Source: Arabidopsis thaliana (lineage: Eukaryota > Streptophyta > Magnoliopsida > Brassicales > Brassicaceae). Taken from it: 64,000 nucleotides of DNA. Both the position numbers and the translations under genes were made by a program. Below are positions 49,254-60,034 of the stretch, piece after piece. Position 1 is the first letter of the stretch, and each line of letters begins with the position of its first letter. The notes beneath the pieces were generated by a model. The model had not been told where the DNA came from. It was given only the letters and a program-made list of their open reading frames with translations, and searched no databases. The stretch is taken from the NCBI RefSeq assembly GCF_000001735.4, contig NC_003075.7, forward strand, positions 7,007,001 through 7,071,000, given 5' to 3'.

Positions 49254-50954
49254 ATGGCGGCAAAATCCCAGAAAACCCTCGTTCTGCTAGCGAATTTAAT
49301 CAAGTTTCCTCCATTAAAAGCTTTTTCTCTCTTAAATTCTCCAAATTTCCATGAATTTCAACACACACACGAATCAATCTCAATCCTTCTTCGTCTCCTT
49401 CTCTCTGGGAACTTATTCTCTCACGCTCAATCACTTCTTCTACAAGTAATCTCCGGAAAAATCCACTCCCAATTCTTCACATCTTCCTCTCTGTTACACT
49501 ATTTGACAGAATCAGAAACGTCAAAAACAAAGTTTCGTCTCTACGAGGTAATCATCAATTCCTATGTTCAATCTCAATCCCTAAACTTATCAATCTCTTA
49601 CTTCAACGAAATGGTCGATAATGGTTTTGTTCCTGGATCGAATTGCTTCAACTATCTCTTAACTTTCGTTGTTGGGTCATCTTCTTTCAATCAATGGTGG
49701 AGTTTCTTCAACGAGAACAAAAGCAAAGTTGTTTTGGACGTGTATAGCTTTGGGATTCTGATCAAAGGTTGTTGTGAAGCTGGTGAGATTGAGAAAAGCT
49801 TTGATCTTCTTATTGAATTGACAGAGTTTGGGTTTTCTCCAAATGTAGTTATCTACACTACTTTGATTGATGGGTGTTGCAAGAAAGGTGAGATTGAGAA
49901 GGCTAAAGATTTGTTTTTTGAGATGGGGAAACTTGGATTAGTGGCTAATGAGCGTACTTACACGGTTTTGATTAATGGGTTATTCAAAAACGGGGTTAAG
50001 AAACAAGGGTTTGAGATGTATGAGAAGATGCAGGAAGATGGAGTTTTCCCTAATCTCTATACTTATAACTGTGTGATGAATCAGCTTTGTAAAGATGGAA
50101 GAACAAAAGATGCATTCCAAGTGTTCGACGAAATGCGTGAGAGAGGGGTTTCTTGTAACATTGTCACTTATAATACTTTGATTGGTGGGTTATGTAGAGA
50201 GATGAAGTTGAATGAGGCAAATAAAGTTGTGGATCAAATGAAGAGTGATGGAATCAACCCGAATCTGATTACGTATAACACTTTGATTGATGGGTTTTGT
50301 GGTGTGGGAAAATTAGGGAAGGCGTTGAGTTTATGCAGAGATTTGAAGTCAAGAGGTCTGTCTCCGTCCCTCGTCACGTATAATATCCTAGTTTCCGGGT
50401 TCTGTAGAAAAGGAGATACTTCAGGAGCAGCTAAGATGGTTAAGGAGATGGAAGAGAGAGGGATTAAACCGTCGAAAGTAACATACACGATACTTATCGA
50501 CACATTTGCTCGTTCGGATAACATGGAGAAAGCAATTCAGCTTCGACTATCAATGGAGGAACTAGGATTAGTCCCGGATGTTCATACCTATAGTGTATTG
50601 ATTCATGGGTTTTGCATCAAAGGTCAAATGAATGAAGCATCTAGGCTTTTTAAGTCGATGGTCGAAAAGAATTGTGAACCGAACGAGGTTATATACAATA
50701 CGATGATTCTTGGTTATTGTAAGGAAGGTAGTTCTTATAGAGCATTGAAGTTGCTTAAGGAGATGGAAGAGAAAGAGTTGGCTCCAAATGTTGCTAGCTA
50801 CAGATATATGATTGAAGTTCTTTGTAAAGAAAGAAAATCGAAAGAAGCTGAGCGTTTAGTTGAGAAGATGATTGATTCAGGGATTGATCCATCTACTTCA
50901 ATCCTTAGTTTGATCTCTAGAGCCAAAAACGATTCACATGTAAGCTCAAAATAA
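49254..50954 (+). CDS. ABO8: P-type pentatricopeptide repeat protein, mitochondrial
   Basis: Single exon, 566 residues, the position and type of ABO8 (AT4G11690). The N-terminus is basic and Leu/Ser-rich, fitting organelle import. From about residue 150 to the end there are about eleven 35-residue P-class PPR motifs (for example VVIYTTLIDGCCKKGEIEKA and LITYNTLIDGFCGVGKLGKA). Each binds one RNA base through its fifth and last residues. ABO8 is known to be needed for splicing of mitochondrial nad4 intron 3, supporting complex I; loss raises ROS and ABA sensitivity. No PLS, E or DYW domains, so an editing role is unlikely. Alternative Met codons overlap upstream in another frame only. Confidence 0.93.
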   Translation: MAAKSQKTLVLLANLIKFPPLKAFSLLNSPNFHEFQHTHESISILLRLLLSGNLFSHAQSLLLQVISGKIHSQFFTSSSLLHYLTESETSKTKFRLYEVIINSYVQSQSLNLSISYFNEMVDNGFVPGSNCFNYLLTFVVGSSSFNQWWSFFNENKSKVVLDVYSFGILIKGCCEAGEIEKSFDLLIELTEFGFSPNVVIYTTLIDGCCKKGEIEKAKDLFFEMGKLGLVANERTYTVLINGLFKNGVKKQGFEMYEKMQEDGVFPNLYTYNCVMNQLCKDGRTKDAFQVFDEMRERGVSCNIVTYNTLIGGLCREMKLNEANKVVDQMKSDGINPNLITYNTLIDGFCGVGKLGKALSLCRDLKSRGLSPSLVTYNILVSGFCRKGDTSGAAKMVKEMEERGIKPSKVTYTILIDTFARSDNMEKAIQLRLSMEELGLVPDVHTYSVLIHGFCIKGQMNEASRLFKSMVEKNCEPNEVIYNTMILGYCKEGSSYRALKLLKEMEEKELAPNVASYRYMIEVLCKERKSKEAERLVEKMIDSGIDPSTSILSLISRAKNDSHVSSK

Positions 50955-51603
50955 TGATTAGAGCAGTTTTAATCTGAGATAAATTACCGATAATGCAACA
51001 ACCTAAGCTATGCAGCTACATGCATACACCTAGTCGAGAAATTATGACTTGCATTTTGATGATTTATTCTCAGTTTTGATTACAATCAGAAGGAGCCAGC
51101 ATCCATGGTGTTTGATGGTTTGATGGTTTGTGAGCTCAGAGTATAACCGCCGAGTCTTAAAATTTCCAACTGCGGATCCAAGATTCTTCTGACTAGAGCA
51201 ATGCGATCGACTTCCTTACCAACCCGAGCCTTGCAAAAGTCCTTGTAGCTAATGTAGAAAGTTGCATCATAGGCGTCAAGTCCCATATTAACAGAGACCC
51301 CGGGGCTTCTTGAAATTTCCATAGCCACTTTAAGAATCTTCAAACTGGTTAGACCATGTGTGATATGGTTCCTGAAAGATGTGGCCACAACAAGCTCCAA
51401 ATAGAGAAGAATCCATGCATTGTCTTCGATCTGTGACTTGTCCAGCACGTAAAATCGGCCAGTGTCATCATTGAAAGGATCCTCCTCTAGGGGTAACTTA
51501 GAATCGCAATACTCGCGTAATATGAAATCCAACTCCATACCGGCGTCGAGGATATCTTCAGTAAGTTTGATGTTTTTCTTGGTTTCCCCTATACAAAGAT
51601 TAA

Positions 51604-53697
51604 CTAGATCATAACCCGTGCTATACAGCACGGGCATTAATATTTTTTATAAATTAAATTGTATACTTTGTTTGAATTACACAAGAAATAGTATAGTATA
51701 AAAATGATGCCATAATATTTTTCAATGTTTGTACTATTTGCATATAATGCTGCATTAGATTGACTTTGTTTAAAAATGTTATTTTTATAATAAATACAAC
51801 ATATGTAGTTATAAGTAAATGTGTAAAATTTGTATACAAGTTGTTTTGGTAAAAAACATGTTTTCTTTGTATTAGAGGATCTAATTTTTGGCCTAACTTA
51901 GAATTAGTCTTTTTATAGTATTTTGGTTATATTTTTGGACCTAATTGGGGCCTATATTAGATTATCTTTAATAGTTCTGACGAAAGAACGGATCCGATAA
52001 CCAACCTAATACCCGAACCAAAAAACCGGGTTAAGGCGGGTTAAAATTTTAGGAAATTTCCTTATTGGGTAGAGTTTTAGTAAACCCGTGGATATCCGAT
52101 TGGTCCGTAAATTACCCGTTACCTAAAAATAGTATTCAAAAACCCAAACATTAATTTAATATCCAAAATATTAATTATATTTAATCGTAATATTATCTAA
52201 TTATCTAAGATTGTAATTATAAATTTAAATATATCAATTAATTTTGGACCTAAATATCCAAAACAACTAAACTATTCAAAAATTATTTGTTATGTTTGTC
52301 AAAATTTAGTAAAATATATTCAAATATAATTAAATTTATTAAAACTTAACAAATTTAAAAGTTTTTTTTGTTTGGAGACCCGCTTTCTACATACAAATTT
52401 CTCGTTTCTATTTTTTTTGGTATTTTTAGGGTCTGAAACGTTTTGTGCAAACTGACCCAAACCCAACTGGATCCGACCCGAACCAGAACCGAATATTTAG
52501 AATTATTCTATTGGGTAGTAAATTATATACCCATTAATCCCAAACCCGAACGGGTTCTACCCGAACTCGAATGGGTTACTCATATGCCCAACCTTATTCT
52601 CTGATTTAATTATCTAAAAACTCCCAAAAAAACATATGTTTTGCTGACTACTTTTTATTATAAAAAAATTACATCCTCTTCTGCCAAAATCATTTCATAA
52701 GACATCCCAAAACCCTTGGACTAATGATTTCATGAATGAAGAATCCTAATTTGAATATACCAAGAGATTTTGAAAGGTTTTAAGTTTTTGATAGGTGTGT
52801 ATGTGAGAAGGTACAGACATCGTGATGGTAATCTGCTTATTTATAATTTTAATTTGCAGTATACCGCAGGTAGGCTTATATTTTAGTTAAACTAAAAACT
52901 TTTATTGTAAAGATGATTATAAATATATGATATTATTTTATTTGATTTTAAATGTATAGTAAACTGCGAGTTGTATATGTTTTGTTGATATTATTTATAT
53001 TGTTTAGTGTTTAAACTTATACACTTGTATTTTGATTGTTAATTTTAGAGTTTCACCTGTAGTATACCATCTTATATTAATATCGATTTAAACCCGTCAA
53101 TTCTAGGATTTTCCAGCTTGTATTAAAAATTGAATCACATCATACACATAAAAAAATATAATATGTTATTAATTATTGTAATATATAAAATTATAAATTT
53201 TTAAAATAATATGTATGAAATTGAATATAAATATTCAAATTATGACTCAGTACTCAGTAGAAAATTTTCTTAAATCTATTTTTGACCCGTTATAATATTT
53301 TTCATGTATTGAACAGTTTATATTCTTTTTAAAAAAATTCAAATTATGTCATATCGAAAACAAATCTAATTATTTTTTTATAACGATGATATTATTTTTC
53401 GCAAAAATAGAATCATATAAAAATGAGAGGTGGACTATAATAATTAATAAAAAAATTAATATGATAATTTAGATATCAAATCTAATTTGTTGATTTTAAT
53501 TGGTTAGTTTTTTGGAAATTAATAATGTATTTTGTTTTAATTAAATTTAATTAATTAAATTAGTATTTGATTTTTTAATTTTTAAAGAGATGAATTAATT
53601 TACTCTTTAAATTTTATTTCTAATAGCATACTTATGTAATTACTTACAAAAAAATAAGGTTACGTTTAAAATGTACTTCCCAAATAATATAGTAGGA
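51604..53697 (-). mobile_element. Non-autonomous Helitron in a DUF626 intron
   Basis: On the minus strand the 5' end is TCCTACTATATTATTTGGG at 53697, preceded by A (53698). The 3' end is a hairpin (CCCGTGCTGTATAGCACGGG, 51615-51634) followed by CTAG at 51607-51604 and T (51603). Length 2094 bp. Both junctions fit the A|T target rule. No helicase frame; inside are AT-rich sequence and decayed hairpin-like strings (GTATACCGCAGG). Confidence 0.78.
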
Positions 53698-54011
53698 TGA
53701 ATTTTGTGTTGTATACCAAACCAATAATAATTAAATTTTACGTACCTAGAGGTCTAGCAAGACAATTCAAACAGAATCGGCCATATGCTAGTTCACAAAC
53801 TTGAGACCGAAAAGTTTGAAGCGAACCAATACGATTGGTCTCTGGAGCCACGGCTTGGAAAGTTATGCAGTAAGTGGATGCAGCACAACCAGTGGACCGG
53901 ATGTATTCCTCTACGCTACAGAGTTTCAAGTCTTTACCCTAAACATTGAAATTGGTCAAAGAAAGAAATCGACTTACTAATTAAAAAAAACAAATGTTTG
54001 TTATTTAATTA

Positions 54012-54024
54012 CCTGGAAAACATT
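54012..54024. repeat. LINE target-site duplication, copy 1
   Basis: CCTGGAAAACATT next to the poly-T (the LINE's 3' poly-A on the minus strand). The last two T could belong to the tail. Confidence 0.85.
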
Positions 54025-55441
54025 TTTTTTATTTTATTTTATATTAAATTAAACTTAAAAAAGAAGGCCAATGTTGTTACAACAAGTGCTAACGTTAGTT
54101 TAAAGAATATAATCTGGAAAACAGAGTCTTATTTCTAAAAAACAGAGCTTAAGTTATTTCTCTCTGAAGCCAAACTTGAAACCCTCTATCAAATCTTCTA
54201 TCACCACTCTGTTTTATGGCCATCAAATGATTTCGAATGTGCTTATCTATCCAACTGATAAGCCGACTTGAAGAATTCGGAGAAGCTCCATGTTTGCGCT
54301 CGTTTCGCTCTCGCCATAGAGTGTAAATCGTCACCTGCAAAATGCAACGGGCTAGGAAACCTGCAATGCGATCCGGCCAGTTGCGTGAGACGTTGTTGAT
54401 GATGGTTTGCCAATCCGTGTAAAAACAAGTGTTATAGATGGTTTTTGCTAGCGGTTCCCATATTTCTGTTGCAAAGGGACATGAAAAGAAGAGATGGTCC
54501 CGAGATTCAAGCGCTTTGTTACATAGGATACATGTCGCATCCACCCCCATGTTCCAAAGTGTCATCCTGTCTCCCGTAGAGAGCCTATTGTGAACGGCTA
54601 ACCACATGCAAAAAGCGTGTTTAGGAATGGCTTGAGCAAACCAAACCCCTTTATACCAAGCCACCTTATTTGAAACTGTGCGAATATGATTCCAAGTATC
54701 CTTTGTAGAGAAAATGCTTCGAAACCTATTCTCTTTCCCTTTCCAAAGTGCACGGTCCTCTGCTTGGTTTCGGGAGTTCCAGGACAGAATAAGTCGCTCC
54801 TCCACTCTGTTTAAGAAGTTAGTGCGGTGTCTTCTTCTTCTCCGGTTACCCCAAGCCTCTACCACAGTTGCGTGTTTATTTATCCCCAGATCAATGGCTC
54901 CTCGATCCCCTGCACTATCAATCAGTCTTCCTAAATCACTCCAATCATCATACCAAAAAGAAGTCCGGGCACCATTGTTTATTTCCACTTTACAAAGAGT
55001 CCTCGCTATGTCACGAAACTTAAGGATCTTTCTCCACATCCATGAGCCGAGACTTGTATTTTCCCTTACCGCCCAAAAAGAAACTTTCTTAAGGAGAGAG
55101 CTTTGTATCCACTTGACCCACAATGAGTCAGCATGAGATATAATGCGCCAGATTAGCTTTAAACAACAAACATCGTTAGCTTCCTTTAGAGATCTTAAAC
55201 CTAGACCCCCCTCTTCCTTCGGTTTACACACAAACGCCCATGTGATCTTAGCTTTTGATGTATTTAGCTCTCCTCCTGACCATAGATAAGCAGAGCACAT
55301 CTTATCAATTTCCCTGATACAATCCCGAGGCAGACGGAAAGCTCCCATCCAGAAATTACAAATACTCCAAAGAACTGAGCTGATTAGGTTCAATCTTCCA
55401 GCATAAGATAAAAAACGAGCTGACCAAGAACAAATTTTCTG
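54025..55441 (-). mobile_element. 5'-truncated LINE (non-LTR retrotransposon)
   Basis: Carries a 434-codon open frame (54149-55453) for the C-terminal part of LINE ORF2. It opens with the end of the reverse transcriptase thumb region (WSARFLSYAGRLNLISSVLW, AYLWSG). It continues through KITWAFVCKPKEEGGLGLRS to the zinc-binding zf-RVT module (KHAFCMWLAVHNRLSTGDR, CILCNKALESRDHLFFSCPF). The endonuclease and RT core are missing. The 3' end is A-rich and is bounded by a 13-bp target duplication. The open frame suggests a fairly recent insertion. Confidence 0.92.
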
Positions 55442-55454
55442 CCTGGAAAACATT
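55442..55454. repeat. LINE target-site duplication, copy 2
   Basis: CCTGGAAAACATT at the LINE 5' side, identical to 54012-54024. A one-mismatch relative (CCTAGAAAACATT) follows at 55477-55489 from a local duplication. Confidence 0.85.
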
Positions 55455-55792
55455 GTAACAATGTTACAATGTGTTACCTAGAAAACATTGTAACAATGAA
55501 GGGCCAACTTAGCATAAAGGGGGACTAAGACACGATGAGGAGCGTATTTCTCTTTGGACATGGTGCTATGCACACCTCTGTCGATATAAAACTCCTAAGT
55601 AAGACACGTTTCTTTGTTATTAGCAAAAATTAAGAAGATCCGATATTGAGAGTATCAAATTAACAAGTAGAGGAAAATGAAAGCATATATAATTCTTACA
55701 TCCAATGTAATAATTTCCTCCGTATCCTCGGACCTGTCACGCTCATCAATCTCCATTTCCTCTTCTGATCCTAACAACAACGGCGGCACCAT

Positions 55793-56290
55793 CTTCTCTT
55801 CGGCTGTTGGATGCATGGATGCATTGCTTTCTGTTTTTTTTGGGTCGATTTATATACCTCACTTCTGGGCTTTAATTGGGCCTCATTTATATTACTCTTC
55901 ATAGCTTAGGGAAGGTCCTACGGAATGTATACCACAACTCTTTTTCTAATTAGGATGGAAGATATTTAATATATATTCTCGCATCAGTGCTACTTATAAA
56001 CACACATGATTAATGAAAGTAGTGTTATTATTTTGATAACGACAAATGAAAGTAGTTGATGCATGATAAACAATTCTTTGAAGTTTTATTCACTCTACGA
56101 CTTCATGAACTTCAATCGTGCCCTGCAAAAAAAGGTTATTGCATTGGTTTAATTCGGTTCTCTAGTAATTTCCGGTTAAGTCCAATGGATTTAAAGATTA
56201 AAAAACCCAAAGTAACCGTTGGAAGAAGACGAAGAAAGCAGTTCTTCAAGAAGAAAACAATTTTCAATTCGCGTCTCCGTGAGAGAGAAA
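55793..56290. other. Intergenic region between DUF626 and HAP2
   Basis: Divergent promoters and leaders. No further gene or repeat recognised. Confidence 0.45.
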
Positions 56291-59200
56291 ATGGTGAACG
56301 CGATTTTAATGGCTTGTATACTCGCCGGAATTTTCGTCGGAATGTTCAACGAAGTCGACGGAATTCAGATTTTATCGAAATCAAAGCTCGAAAAGTGTGA
56401 GAAAACATCAGATTCTGGTAATCTCAATTGTTCCACTAAGATCGTCTTGAATCTCGCTGTTCCCAGTGGATCCGTAAGATTTTTTTTCTTCTCTAAAACT
56501 CACATTTATACTTGTTTTGGTTTTGTGTTCATCAATTTTGTTTTTACTTGTTTTGGTTTTGTTGATGAAACTAAGAGTGGAGGAGAGGCTTCGATTGTAG
56601 CGGAGATCGTGGAGGTTGAAGATAACTCGAGTAGTAATATGCAAACCGTACGGATTCCACCGGTTATTACAGTGAACAAATCTGCAGCATATGCTCTCTA
56701 TGATCTTACTTACATTAGGGTAAGTATCTAGAGTTTGATTATCATGAATTTAGTCTAGAGTTATAAGGTTAATCTAAGTTTTGAATCAACGTTTTAGGAT
56801 GTACCTTATAAACCTCAAGAGTATCATGTCACGACTCGAAAGTGTGAACACGATGCTGGACCGGATATTGTACAAATTTGTGAGAGGTAATGATGCTTAA
56901 ATCTCTTCTCCGAAGGAGATAAATTTAACTTGGTGTGAGTTCTGTCTCTAGAAGATGTGTGGTCTTTGAGCTTGAACTTCCATATATTCAAAAAAAAAAA
57001 AATGTTTAAATCTCTCTCTTATGTGATTGTTTCTGATGAGTTTATCTTTCACTAATTTTTGGTGATGATCATCATACAGGTTGAGAGATGAGAAGGGTAA
57101 TGTTTTAGAGCAGACTCAGCCGATTTGTTGTCCATGTGGACCGCAACGAAGAATGCCTTCTTCTTGTGGAGATATTTGTATGTGTTTCTCTTTTGTTACG
57201 TTTAAGGAATGTATCTAAATATGGATTCTCATTTCTTCTCTTGACTTTGTGATTAGTTGATAAGATGATTAAAGGGAAGGCAAATACCGCGCATTGCCTT
57301 CGTTTTCCAGGTGACTGGTATGGATCTTTACTTGATGTTTATCATCTGCTCCTGTGTTCAAAGATAGAAACTATTGATTTCTCTCATGTAGGTTCCATGT
57401 TTTCGGGATTGGACAACGGTCACTAGGATTTAGTGTGCGAGTTGAGTTGAAAACAGGAACTAGAGTTTCAGTATGTTTTACTTCACTAAATACCCTTTTG
57501 TTTCCAGTCACTCATACTCAGCCTTACGCTTCTTCTTTTTTTGATCGTAGGAAGTGATCATTGGTCCTGAAAATAGGACAGCTACTGCAAATGATAACTT
57601 TCTCAAAGTTAATCTCATAGGAGACTTTGGTGGTTACACAAGTATTCCTTCTTTCGAGGACTTCTATCTTGTAATCCCAAGAGAGGTAACTGCTTATCCA
57701 TTTGAACTCTTTTAACTTGCACCGCGCTGTAAGACTAAATGAATCGGTTGAAAAAGGCGGCTGAAGCGGGACAACCAGGGAGCTTAGGCGCAAATTACTC
57801 AATGTGGATGCTGCTTGAGAGAGTGAGATTTACATTGGATGGCTTAGAATGTAATAAAATCGGTGTTGGTTATGAAGCTTTCAACACCCAACCAAATTTC
57901 TGCTCTTCTCCATATTGGAGTTGCTTGCATAATCAACTATGGAACTTCCGTGAGGTTAGTATTTATTTGTTACACCTTTCTAAACACGTTACCGCGTCAT
58001 TTTCTAACCGATAACAAGTTTATTTCAGTCAGATATAAACAGAATCGACCGACACCAACTTCCTTTATATGGACTTGAAGGAAGATTTGAGAGGATCAAT
58101 CAACATCCAGTTATGTTCTAGCTTTTACTAGTTTCTAAATCAATATAAGATAAGATTTTCTGTTGGCTTATCGGATTATGCTTTACACGATACAGAACGC
58201 GGGGCCTCACTCGTTCTCAATTGGAGTCACGGAAACACTCAACACAAATCTAATGATAGAACTAAGAGCTGATGATATTGAATACGTTTTCCAGAGGTAA
58301 ACTCTTCAGCTATATAGAAATGCTGATTATAAAGTGAAGTTTAGTAACTTTTCTATGGTTGCAGGAGTCCCGGTAAGATCATAAACATCGCGATACCGAC
58401 ATTCGAAGCACTTACACAATTCGGAGTTGCTGCAGTCATAATCAAGAATACTGGTGAAGTAGAAGCGTCTTATAGCTTAACGGTAATATCCAAAACTGAA
58501 TCTTATCTGATAGTTTGGTTCGATATAGTAATCGCATTTCGCTTCCTTCTGCGCAGTTTGATTGCTCCAAAGGCGTGGCTTTTGTTGAGGTAACTAACTC
58601 TTTTTAAAACTTCTAAGAAGAAGCGTTGTTTAGAGGAATATTACAAACTGATAATGTTTTCAGGAACAATTTTTCATTATAAAACCGAAAGCGGTTACTA
58701 CTCGGTCTTTTAAGCTGTACCCGACGAAAGATCAGGCTGCAAAGTATATATGCACAGGTGATTCCTTATAAAAAAAGACTCACCTCCTCCCTTTACCTTG
58801 CCTGTTTCCTTGCATAACAATCCTCTGTTTTTTTTGTTTGTAGCTATACTCAAGGACTCTCAGTTCAGCGAAGTAGACCGAGCCGAGTGTCAATTTAGTA
58901 CAACGGCTACCGTACTTGACAATGGAACTCAGGTTTCATTAATTACAATGGAATTCAAACGGTTTTGATTAATGTTGATGTTGATAATTAAGTGATCATT
59001 TTCATCAACATGCAGGTTACTAATCCATTTCAAATTCCAGAGACTCAACCTAAAGGTTTCTTTGATTCGATCAGGATACTATGGACGAAAATCATCAATG
59101 GTTTAGTCGATTTCATCACCGGAGATACTTGCAGGTTACAACACTTTTCCTAACCTAACTTGTCATAATAATAACTTGAAAAGTGAACTAATATCAATAA

Positions 59201-59784
59201 TATTATGCAGAAACAAATGCTCGAGTTTCTTCGACTTCAGTTGCCACATTCAATACGTTTGCTTAAGCTGGATGGTTATGTTTGGTCTTCTCCTCGCTCT
59301 CTTCCCAATTAGTAAGTGTTTCAACCGCAACCGCAACCGCAAATCGCTAACATAATATCGAAGACTCGAACTAACGGTTTTGTTTTCAGCTTGTTTGCTT
59401 CTTTGGCTCTTGCACCAAAAGGGACTCTTTGATCCATGCTACGACTGGTGGGAAGATCATTTCGATTTAGACCATCATCGGAGATTATTACCCTCCAGAG
59501 CAGACGTTGTTAACCGCCATCATCACCATCACAAGCATCGTCATCACCATAATCACCATCGTAGGACACACCAGAGACACAAACATCATCATGGTCAAGA
59601 CGACGACGTATTGCAGAAGATGATGCTTGAACGTGACCACAGCGACTCTCACTACTACCACCAACTTCATCGAGTCCATAAAGATAGCAAGCAGAAGCAG
59701 CGTAGGCGAGCCAAGCACGGGATCGTCCTGCCACGTGATGTGCACGTGGAAAGACAGAGGAAACAAAGACTACGTGAGAGTTAA
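56291..59784 (+). CDS. HAP2: HAP2/GCS1 gamete membrane fusion protein
   Basis: Seventeen exons, starting 56291-56473, 56576-56719, 56798-56886, 57080-57177, 57257-57317, 57392-57470, 57551-57685 and 57757-57954. They continue 58029-58109, 58196-58296, 58365-58482, 58557-58589, 58664-58757, 58844-58932, 59016-59134, 59211-59311 and 59390-59784. The sum is 2118 nt, 705 residues, matching AT4G11720. It has a signal peptide ([15 protein letters not shown]) and a Cys-rich ectodomain including the conserved HAP2 block (CCPCG to [20 protein letters not shown]). One transmembrane helix (about 560-585) and a very His/Arg-rich cytosolic tail of about 120 residues follow. In sperm cells it drives gamete membrane fusion with egg and central cell; the family is a class II fusogen. 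No defects seen. Confidence 0.96.
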
Positions 59785-60034
59785 AGAGTTAAAACTTAAA
59801 AGTGATAATGTCAGATTTGTATATATGTGTATTAAACCGAATCCCAACTGGATTGTGAAGCAAAAATATATCCGAGTTAAAAAAAAAAAAAAAATCTCTC
59901 TATTTTCTGGTATAAATAGATACACCAAATAGCCAACGTAGTTCACATTTATTTTTCCCCGAAAACTTCTGGTTCGTATCATTATCATCGTTACATAAAA
60001 ATTTTATTTTGGTTTGACCACGGTAGAGAGAAAG

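Larger units (their letters stand above)
51086..55792 (-). pseudogene. DUF626 gene broken by a LINE and a Helitron
   Basis: Ancestral exons: 55700-55792 (ATG, SEEEMEIDERDRSEDTEE), 55594 down to about 55443 plus remnant 54013-54024, 53746-53938 (GKDLKLCSVEEYIRSTGCAA) and 51086-51588 (ends PSNTMDAGSF). Phases fit throughout. Matches the Brassicaceae DUF626 family (probably AT4G11700); its biochemical role is unknown. Damage: a TAG at 55478-55480 right after the conserved HCYNVF, a small local duplication, then a 5'-truncated LINE inserted in exon 2, and a Helitron in the next-to-last intron. The 3' exons (53938 onward) remain open and could still yield a truncated protein, which is how an annotation might treat the locus. 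Confidence 0.82.

Noticed and set aside
59488..59766. Open frames on the minus strand opposite the HAP2 tail (92 and 74 codons)
   Set aside because: They are composition shadows of His/Arg-rich coding sequence, with no signal of their own.
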